Translations under genes and position numbers: made by a program
In this document: positions 57,865-64,000 of the stretch, piece by piece
Position numbering within the stretch: position 1 is the first letter of the stretch
How the letters are laid out: each line of letters begins with the position of its first letter
Assembly: GCA_963693365.1 (NCBI GenBank)
Contig: CAVNZM010000005.1
Location: forward strand, 2,046,001 to 2,110,000
Length of the DNA: 64,000 bases
Direction of reading: 5' to 3'
Origin: Amoebidium appalachense
Lineage: Eukaryota > Ichthyosporea
Notes under the pieces: model-generated
Databases searched by the model: none
The model's input: only the letters and a program-made list of their open reading frames with translations
What the model was told of the DNA's origin: nothing

Positions 57865-59003
57865 TTACCCCTCCTTCGTCTCCTTGCCCTGGTTCAACAT
57901 CTCCGCCAGCCTTCGCTTGCGCGCCTGCATGCGCGTGCGCGTCTCCTGGTCCACGTAGTCGTCGTCATCCGAGGTCTCGACGTCCTCGCCGGCCGCCCGG
58001 CGTGACTCGCGGTCGGTGACGTAGGCGCCGTAGAGGTCCGTGATGACCCGTGCGTCCTTGTTGATGGGATGCGGCCGGCCACCAGCTCCGGCAGCCGCGG
58101 CGTGCACTTCTGCACGCGCACGCGCACGTACTGCACGCGGAGCATCTCGTAGCGCGCGAGCAGCGTCTCGTGGTCGTCCTTGAGCTTGTTGAACTGGATC
58201 TCCTTCTGCTGCAGCGCGGCCACGCGGGCGTTGAGGTGGCGGATGTGCTCGACGTAGCGCTCGCACTCGGGGTTGCTGCGCTTCATCTTCTCCAGTTGGT
58301 CCTTGAGCAGCTCGTTCTCGCGCTTGGCCGCGTGCAGCTGGCCCTTGTCCTCCACCGTCTCCTTGAGCGACTTGTAGTTTGCCCGCAGCTCCACCAGCTC
58401 GCGGTTGTTGGTCTCGGCGTTCTGGATGGACTCGCGTGCCTCGCGCAGGTCCAGCATGATCGCACGGGCGGTGGACTCGTCCACGCCCTTGCGCTGCAGC
58501 GTGCTCTGGTCGCCGATGCCCTGCAGGATGTGCACCAACACGTTGGCAATCTCGCGTGTGAGCGCGCCGTTGCTGCGGTTGGTCCCGTTCAGCTGCTCGC
58601 GGAACCGGGACATGTCAATGGGCAACTTCCACACGACCTCCTTCGAGTCCTTGTTTATATTCCCGTCCTTGTCCAAAGTGGGCATGTCCGAAAACGCCAG
58701 CTCCACAGCCATTGTAGCAGTGGAGTTGTCACTGGCAAATGATTGCAGGGCAGTTTCGATGGCCGGCGGGAGTTTGTTGTAGATGTCGCCGATCACTTTC
58801 TGGTGGCTCGAGATGACGGCGTTGTTTTGGTTCAACAGCTTGGCGATCATATCGGTTACACTCTTGATGTCCTGTGTTTGCACGATGCCACTCGGCCCTC
58901 CACCCCCAAACTTCAATTTCGTGAGGATCTCTATAGCCCTGTTAAGATCATCCTGGCTCATGCTCATTTGCTCTTGCCCCACATAATGCAGCTTTGGCCA
59001 CAC
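57865..59003 (-). pseudogene. Coiled-coil viral-type protein with a one-base frameshift
   Basis: From the ATG at 59003 (or 58967/58961, MSMSQDDLNRAIEIL) the frame encodes a helical N-domain and a long coiled coil (about residues 190-300, heptads rich in Glu, Leu and Lys). Near 58065-58075 the protein-like sequence moves to another frame, which continues INKDARVITDLYGAYVTDRE and ends in an acidic and then basic tail at 57865. The first frame instead becomes Arg/Thr-rich noise ending at 57894. A single-base indel, real or from sequencing, explains this. About 378 residues if intact. Structural or scaffolding role is only a guess. Confidence 0.6.
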
Positions 59004-59030
59004 CCCACCGCATTATTCCCTTGGTCAACA

Positions 59031-59261
59031 ATGTCCGTGCTCGCCAACGTGATGATGTTTGTCTTCTGGGCGCTCGCCGTCGGCTCCATGGCCGGGTTCA
59101 TGAGCCTGTACAGCGCCATGACGAAGGAGAAGTGCGTCGAGGCCGCCGTGAAGAACAGGTACGAGGCCTCGAACACTGCCGTGATGGTGGCCCTGGTGGT
59201 CACTGTGTTTGCGTACCTCATCTACGGCGTGTACGCGTCGGCCTCCTCCGCGCAGGTATAA
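59031..59261 (+). CDS. Small two-helix membrane protein (76 aa)
   Basis: Starts MSVLANVMMFVFWALAVGSM. Two hydrophobic segments (about 7-30 and 50-66) flank a short charged loop TKEKCVEAAVKNRYEAS. Divergent from the coiled-coil gene, starting 28 bases from its first ATG. The stop codon overlaps a TATAAAGG element serving the next gene. Unknown function. Confidence 0.6.
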   Translation: MSVLANVMMFVFWALAVGSMAGFMSLYSAMTKEKCVEAAVKNRYEASNTAVMVALVVTVFAYLIYGVYASASSAQV

Positions 59262-59264
59262 AGG
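59257..59264 (+). promoter_or_regulatory. TATA box overlapping the stop codon of the preceding gene
   Basis: GGTATAAAGGG lies about 40 bases before the ATG at 59299, and its TAA is the stop codon of the gene 59031-59261. Confidence 0.5.
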
Positions 59265-59298
59265 GAGCTCGTCCGCAATTGTTGCGCCCAGTCTCAGT

Positions 59299-59691
59299 AT
59301 GGGTGCCGTCGCCTCGCAGCCCATCGTGTGCGCGCCGGTGCAGACCTTCTTCGTCACCACGGACGCCGACTGCTCGCCCGTCCTGGTCACCAACCGTCTC
59401 ATGGGCACGCTGACCGTGGACTCGACCCGCGTGACCGTGTGGGCGTCCACGCGCCCGCTCTACTTTCTGCCCACCACGGGCCTCAAGGCCATGCCCCCGG
59501 ACCAGTACCTGCCGGCGGCCGTGCAGCACGGCTGCGACGCACTGCTGGCGAACCGGCTGGTGCTGGGGGGCGACCCCGAGTCGCTGGGGCTCGTGCGCCT
59601 GGCCGACATGACGCCGCGCGAGTTCAAGCAGTACCGGCCGATCTTCGTGTCCGGCACCGTCACCACGTCCATCACCGTGCCGCAGCTCTAG
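59299..59691 (+). CDS. Hypothetical protein with N-myristoylation-type start (130 aa)
   Basis: MGAVASQP fits the MGxxxS/T signal for N-terminal myristoylation, common in virion and membrane-associated viral proteins. The rest is beta-rich with many Thr/Val (DSTRVTVWASTRPLYFLP) and ends TSITVPQL. The start at 59299 is favoured over an upstream TTG because of the myristoylation motif and the TATA element 40 bases before it. It converges with the Nudix gene and the two overlap by 20 bases. No family recognised. Confidence 0.65.
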   Translation: MGAVASQPIVCAPVQTFFVTTDADCSPVLVTNRLMGTLTVDSTRVTVWASTRPLYFLPTTGLKAMPPDQYLPAAVQHGCDALLANRLVLGGDPESLGLVRLADMTPREFKQYRPIFVSGTVTTSITVPQL

Positions 59692-60349
59692 GCGTCATAG
59701 TCTCGCACCACGCCAGGTCCTTGAGGAACAGCCCCATGTTGAAGTACTGCACCAGGCTGTTGAGTCCCGCCAGGAACGGCCGCCGAAACATCGGGTTGCC
59801 GGCCATCCCCGGCACCGGGTGGTTCCAGCGCGACTTGAGCGCCACCTCGAACACCTCGTCCGCGAGGAACCACTGCATGTTGCGCTTCTCCAGGAAGTCG
59901 TACTTGACGCGCAGCGTGCCGTCGCGCACCTCTGTCGACCCCGGCAGAGCCAGCTGGCCTGCCGACAGCGCCTGGCGCGCAGCCCGGAACCGGTGCGGCA
60001 GGTGCGGGTCAAATGGGATCTGCACCATATACGTAATAAAGTAGCGGTTCTGACCGGCCGCTCCCGCAAACCTGAGCACGTACGCCCGGTCCCGCAGGAT
60101 GCCCTCGAGCATCGGGCGGGGGATCACAGTGTCCAGTGTCTCCTCGTAGAACTCCATGACCGTGGTCTCCTCCACGGTCAGGCCCGCCTTGAGCCTCCCG
60201 CCAAACACCCCGTACCTCCCGTCACTGTCCTCCTGTCCGAGGAGGAACAGCACGCGACGGTCGTGCACGGCGTAGGGTAGTACGCCGGCGCCGATGATGC
60301 GACAGTCATCGTCGTGGTAGGGGATGCACATGTCCAGGACCTTCATCAA
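59672..60349 (-). CDS. Nudix hydrolase (viral type)
   Basis: 225 residues starting MMKVLDMCIPYHDDDC. The Nudix box is at about residues 49-72: FGGRLKAGLTVEETTVMEFYEET against GX5EX7REUXEEXGU. The metal-binding EFYEE core is kept, while the Glu after the first Gly block is Leu and the Arg before it is Met. Upstream comes the usual strand with AGVLPYAVHDRRVLFLLGQE, and downstream a long C-terminal domain. Nudix enzymes of large DNA viruses can remove mRNA caps or clean nucleotide pools; which applies is not visible. An ATG one codon in is equally possible. The 3' end overlaps the convergent gene 59299-59691. Confidence 0.85.
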   Translation of the reverse strand: MMKVLDMCIPYHDDDCRIIGAGVLPYAVHDRRVLFLLGQEDSDGRYGVFGGRLKAGLTVEETTVMEFYEETLDTVIPRPMLEGILRDRAYVLRFAGAAGQNRYFITYMVQIPFDPHLPHRFRAARQALSAGQLALPGSTEVRDGTLRVKYDFLEKRNMQWFLADEVFEVALKSRWNHPVPGMAGNPMFRRPFLAGLNSLVQYFNMGLFLKDLAWCETMTPRAAAR

Positions 60350-61156
60350 GTGGAGGGGAGATAATCTGGGGTGGGGTCGGTGCCAAACTCACCAGAAACT
60401 TGGGGGCGAGCGCGCCCGGCCGGTCTGGGTGAATATCGGGTGAACCAGGGTGGCTTCAGCGCGAAGGGGTCAAAAAACGGTCAAAGCAGCGCAGGTTTGG
60501 CCAATATCAGGTGAAGCTAGCGCGAAGTTGGTGAATATTAAACTAAATTGGCGCGATCCCCGGCCAATATCCAGCGAACCCCAAAACGAAGTCGCCCAAT
60601 ATCCAGTGAACCCCAAAACGATGTCGCGCTATCCTCTGCCAATATCCAGCGAACCCCAAAACGAAGTCGCACGATCCCCGGCCAATATCCAGTGAACCCC
60701 AGAACGAAGTCGCGCGATCCCCGGCCAATATCCAGTGAACCAAAACAAAACCTCAGTCAATATCGATCGATTCACGGAGCATCCCTTTCAATATTGATCA
60801 AATCACGGAGCACCCCTTTGAATAATGCTTGAATCAGATTCACCCGCTATTCGATCTGATTGGTCGAAAACGGCCAAGATCGATCGAGCCGGGATTTCAC
60901 ACTCTGACCAATCAGAGCGCGCAGAAATTCAAAGCCAGTGCTCCGATGTTTCAGCCAATCAGAGCGCCCCAGAGACCCAGCCAGTCTGTTTCAACTCATT
61001 CGCAAATATCTTTATTTATTTTGAGAGTGACCAGGTGCGCTCCAAACCAAAAAAAAATGCAATGCAATCCCGTTGGACCAAACCTTAACTTTACACACCT
61101 GGCCAGCCAGATGATACAAAACACATCCGAACCCGCCATCCCCACAGCAGCCCTGG
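60350..61156. repeat. Intergenic region with a tandem repeat array
   Basis: From 60556 to about 60740 a unit including CCAATATCCAGYGAACCCCA and AACGAAGTCGC recurs about five times with spacing 38-60 bases. Weaker relatives begin near 60430. Two CAATATYGATCRATTCACGGAGCA units follow (60755-60815). Further on, CCAATCAGAGCGC occurs twice (60920, 60955). On the minus strand this is the region upstream of the Nudix gene, so the inverted CCAAT motifs could serve its promoter. No gene. Confidence 0.75.
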
Positions 61157-62092
61157 CTACCCCAGCACGTGCTTCTCCAGGAAGCGCACGGGGTACACCT
61201 TGACCGGGCGCAGGTCCCCCTGCACCATCTTCAACGTCTCCTCGGGCTCGCAGCCCTCCTGCTCGCGCCACGTGCGTGCGAGCATCCGGCCGACCGTGCT
61301 GCTGGACCTGTCGGTGATGCCCCGGTCGACGAGGAACTTCCCGACGGTCACGTACCCGCCGATCGCAGACTCCTCGATGGCCGCACGCTCGCCGGCGGGC
61401 ACGAGCACGTTGGCCACGGCGTCGTTGAGCAGCATGCGCATGCGCGGGTCCCTGTCGAGGCCGAACTCCTCGAGGAGGCTGCGGTAGCTCTTGATGTTCT
61501 CCACACGCATGCGCCCGTTCTCCTCCTTCATGCGCTCGTTCTCAATGTGCATGCGCTCGACCTCGGCCTCCTCCCGTTTCACGCGCAGGCGACGCTCCTC
61601 CTCCAGCTCCTCGCGGCGCCGCTTGCGGTCGGGGGTCTCGTCGGTGCCGTTGCGGAAGAACTCACGCTCCTCGGGGGTGCTGGCGTCGTAGCGCGCCTCA
61701 ATCTCGGGGATGAGGGAGACGTCGCCGGAAAGCAGCCGGGCTATGTAGGTGGCACACGTCCTGCGGAACTCGTGGGCGCGCTTGCCGGGAAGCAGGAAGA
61801 TGATCTCGAGGAGGACACGGAAGGGGGCGATTGGGGTGGGCTTTCCAACCCCATTGATCTGGGCGTCCTCAGCCTCGCTGAGGATGTCAACAACACTATG
61901 GTCCTTTGATTTCTTGATCTGTGACCATGCCTCGTACATCGCCGCCTTTCCAATCACCATTGAAATCACATCTAGGACACTTGCCATGTTCTTGTCTCTG
62001 TCAATGCGCATAGTGCAACCTTTGAACTGCGGGAACTCCCTCCAAAGGTCCTGAAGCCACATGTCGCCTTTTTTGTTCTGCTCGCCAGCCAT
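61157..62092 (-). CDS. BRO/MSV199-like viral protein
   Basis: 311 residues starting MAGEQNKKGDMWLQDLWREF. The segment LLEIIFLLPGKRAHEFRRTC followed by ARLLSGDVSLIPEIEA matches the conserved LLPG-K-A-x3-R ... R-L-x-GD-x-SL-x-x-E-I signature seen in BRO-N/MSV199-type proteins of large DNA viruses and related host copies. A highly charged coiled coil follows (about 150-205, KRRREELEEERRLRVKREEA), then a C-terminal region that may bind nucleic acid (GKFLVDRGITDRSSSTVGRM, helix-turn-helix-like). TATAAAA lies 38-44 bases before the start. It is divergently paired with the + ORF at 62285. Confidence 0.75.
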   Translation of the reverse strand: MAGEQNKKGDMWLQDLWREFPQFKGCTMRIDRDKNMASVLDVISMVIGKAAMYEAWSQIKKSKDHSVVDILSEAEDAQINGVGKPTPIAPFRVLLEIIFLLPGKRAHEFRRTCATYIARLLSGDVSLIPEIEARYDASTPEEREFFRNGTDETPDRKRRREELEEERRLRVKREEAEVERMHIENERMKEENGRMRVENIKSYRSLLEEFGLDRDPRMRMLLNDAVANVLVPAGERAAIEESAIGGYVTVGKFLVDRGITDRSSSTVGRMLARTWREQEGCEPEETLKMVQGDLRPVKVYPVRFLEKHVLG

Positions 62093-62129
62093 GCTGTGTC
62101 CGACTGGCCTCCTCTGCCGGGCGCTGCTC

Positions 62130-62136
62130 TTTTATA
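62130..62136 (-). promoter_or_regulatory. TATA box for the BRO-like gene
   Basis: GGTATAAAAGAGC on the minus strand, 38 bases upstream of the ATG at 62092, in the 192-base divergent gap. Confidence 0.5.
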
Positions 62137-62284
62137 CCTTCAGACCAGGAAAACGGGAGCCCCGACGCTCGGCACGGTTGGTGTCGGCCTCCCAGGCTGC
62201 CAGCCGCTTGTCGTAGAGTAAACTGCATCAACACGGAAAGTGCGCCGGACGTGCACATGTAGCAATCTTTTTGGGGTCCCGGGT

Positions 62285-64000
62285 ATGGCGAATATTCTGG
62301 AGGATCTGGACTTGGTGGAAAACATGGAGGACGAGGACACGGACAGCATGGAGGACGAGGGCACGGACAGCATGGAGGACGAGGACACGGACCCCTTCTC
62401 AGATGCGTATTTTGAATTCCTGGAAGCTGCAGGGGTTGTTGAGCCTGGCACGACGGTCGACGACTGGTTCTGCGCCGACCCGGCAGACATAAGTGCGCTC
62501 CGGACAGGTAGAAACTGGTGGCCGAACAAGCGCGCGGTTCAGGAGGCCGTGGACAACGGCACGGTGCAGCGGGCGATTGAGCGCCTGCAACAGCAGGGCC
62601 TGGAAATGCCCGAAGGACGGGGGATGGAAGACCTAATAATTGAAACGCTGGTGTTCATGCGCGTGGCCCGCCAGGCACTCTCCGAGTCTGGGATGGTGCG
62701 AAAGGTGTCAACCTTGTGGGGCGGGGAGCCTGAGAACCGCGACCCCTACATACGCGAAAATCTGGAAGATCTGGTGAGCCCCGCCGTGCGCGAAGAGGTG
62801 AAGGCGGCCAAGCGCAATGGGGACGAGAATGCCATTCAAAATATTATGGATGATCCGGAAATCCGCGCCCAGATCACAGACGCGCTGTGGTGCAGGGCTG
62901 CTCGCAGGGCCAATCGTCTCAAGCGCCTGGAAACAGCTCTGTACATGTCCGAGGGGCTCACCAAGAGAGAGTACATATTCAGGTACGCAGATGAGTTGTT
63001 TCCCTCGTACGCCGCGGCACGGATACGTGATATACCAATGGGTGATAACGAAGCATGGGAAAGGGCCGTCGAAACTGAAATGCTAGACGAAGCTGTGGTG
63101 GAGGAAGTCCGGAAGAAACTTATGAAACGCGCCACCAGTATTGGCGGCAAATATGTCGGAATCTTCCAGTTGGCTCTCAACGAGATGATAGCAAGCCACG
63201 GTGGCGTCATTCCAAACATGCAACAACGTCCCCACAATGGCGATGTCGAAATGGCTGTAGAACCCGAAGCCCCGGATTCGGATTCGATGCCCCAGGCTCC
63301 ATCTGGTAGCACTGCACCGGTGTCCGGGTCTGCCATGGATCTTTCGCACGCGGAGGGCGATGAAGATGATGCGAACATTTTCGAATGGACCGCACAAGGC
63401 CTTGTCAAACTATTTGCTACGTTGACCGCTGACTCTCCGCACCAGGCGAATCGGCTTTGTTATGAGCACAAGTGGGAGCTTGTTGACAAGTTTGAGTTGT
63501 TCGCGCGCGGTGCGCTCGAGATCGCCAGACGACGTCAAATGAAAGAAGATTTGGGCAAAATGCTGAAGGCAGATTTGGACGCAGAAGAGGCAGACGCTAA
63601 AGACGAAGAGGACGAGGAGGACCGCGCGTTTGTGGTCCCTGATGACGACCCGGAGGTGCAGCCACCAGACAACAATGCACCCGACACCCTTTCCGACGAG
63701 CTCCGCGACCTGAGGGCTGCGGTACAGATTGCACAACCCGAGACCAGGATCGAAGCCGTGAGGCAGGTTCTTGACTGGCTGGCGAGACAGCCGAACGGGG
63801 TGTACCACCCACCGCCGCCACGGATGCTGTTCCACAGGTTGCCGTCTCCATTGGACCTGTCAGACTGGCTCACCCGGACGATTTCTCCCATGGATGAAGA
63901 GGACATGAGGATCCCAGAAGGGGTTTACAACGCGCTGCAGAAGTGGATCAGGTACACGAAACTTAGACGCCTAGAAGCCCTGCGCGCAAATTTCAGACCG
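62285..64000 (+). CDS. Long acidic hypothetical protein, open at the window edge (at least 572 codons)
   Basis: Uninterrupted from ATG 62285 to the last base. The N-terminus has a threefold MEDEDTDS-type repeat encoded by 24-bp DNA repeats (62325-62396). Then comes a folded-looking region (VDDWFCADPADISALRTGRN, later YMSEGLTKREYIFRYADELF), a Ser/Pro/Glu linker at about residues 335-360, a second acidic run (ADAKDEEDEEDRAFVVPDDD) and a Pro-rich PNGVYHPPPPRMLFHRLPSP segment. No membrane helix and no recognised domain. GC-rich codon use matches its viral-type neighbours. Divergent from the BRO-like gene. A virion or regulatory protein is possible, but nothing visible decides. Confidence 0.8.
   Translation, partial: MANILEDLDLVENMEDEDTDSMEDEGTDSMEDEDTDPFSDAYFEFLEAAGVVEPGTTVDDWFCADPADISALRTGRNWWPNKRAVQEAVDNGTVQRAIERLQQQGLEMPEGRGMEDLIIETLVFMRVARQALSESGMVRKVSTLWGGEPENRDPYIRENLEDLVSPAVREEVKAAKRNGDENAIQNIMDDPEIRAQITDALWCRAARRANRLKRLETALYMSEGLTKREYIFRYADELFPSYAAARIRDIPMGDNEAWERAVETEMLDEAVVEEVRKKLMKRATSIGGKYVGIFQLALNEMIASHGGVIPNMQQRPHNGDVEMAVEPEAPDSDSMPQAPSGSTAPVSGSAMDLSHAEGDEDDANIFEWTAQGLVKLFATLTADSPHQANRLCYEHKWELVDKFELFARGALEIARRRQMKEDLGKMLKADLDAEEADAKDEEDEEDRAFVVPDDDPEVQPPDNNAPDTLSDELRDLRAAVQIAQPETRIEAVRQVLDWLARQPNGVYHPPPPRMLFHRLPSPLDLSDWLTRTISPMDEEDMRIPEGVYNALQKWIRYTKLRRLEALRANFRP

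Noticed and set aside
59328-60280. Plus-strand ORFs over the Nudix gene
   Set aside because: Arg/Pro/Ala-rich shadows; the minus frame has the Nudix box.
61169-61909. Plus-strand ORF of 246 codons
   Set aside because: Antisense to the BRO-like gene, which has the LLPGK...GD.SL signature.
62817-63408. Other-frame ORFs at 62817-63086 (+) and 62836-63408 (-)
   Set aside because: Both overlap the uninterrupted 572-codon + frame, which explains the region better.

Overview
The window is a mosaic of three unlike sequence types on one eukaryotic scaffold. (1) Bases 1-39,757 are nuclear DNA, saturated with CA/GT/CT microsatellites and long C or G homopolymers. They hold an intron-rich EMC1 gene (ER membrane complex subunit 1, about 26 exons, 125-22191, + strand). 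One EMC1 intron carries a broken pogo/Tigger-like transposon with terminal inverted repeats (TIRs). Further on are an unrecognised three-exon gene, a foldback element, a THAP/P-element-like transposon with 29-bp TIRs, an intronless ferroportin-like transporter gene and a 676-bp GC-rich palindrome. (2) Bases 39,758-51,836 are AT-rich, read UGA as Trp, and are bounded by an exact 37-nt inverted repeat. I could assemble one complete cox1 (minus strand, 16 exons, 508 codons including stop) from them, interrupted by group I introns with LAGLIDADG ORFs and one group II intron with a canonical domain V. This looks like a whole linear mitochondrial chromosome carrying a single gene. (3) After a 500-N scaffold gap (51842-52341) come a Gag-like retroelement remnant and then a GC-rich, gene-dense, mostly intronless block (54.4-64 kb). 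Its tightly packed genes resemble those of large DNA viruses: a Nudix hydrolase, a BRO/MSV199-like protein, a truncated aquaporin, a myristoylation-type protein, small membrane proteins, a coiled-coil protein and a long acidic ORF that runs off the window.

Organism: an opisthokont protist fits best. Introns, EMC1 and THAP domains indicate a eukaryote close to animals; mitochondrial code 4 with intron-laden cox1 on a linear chromosome with terminal repeats recalls ichthyosporeans such as Amoebidium, for which multipartite linear mtDNA and endogenised giant viruses are, as I recall, reported. This assignment is inference.

How the parts relate: EMC1 and ferroportin are host genes. The transposons and satellites are host repeats. 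The cox1 segment has an undamaged reading frame, so it is either a mitochondrial chromosome placed here by the assembly or a very recent nuclear insertion. The viral block carries several lesions (a truncated aquaporin, a 17-bp duplication, a one-base frameshift), as expected for an endogenised and decaying viral insertion, although some one-base lesions could be sequencing errors.
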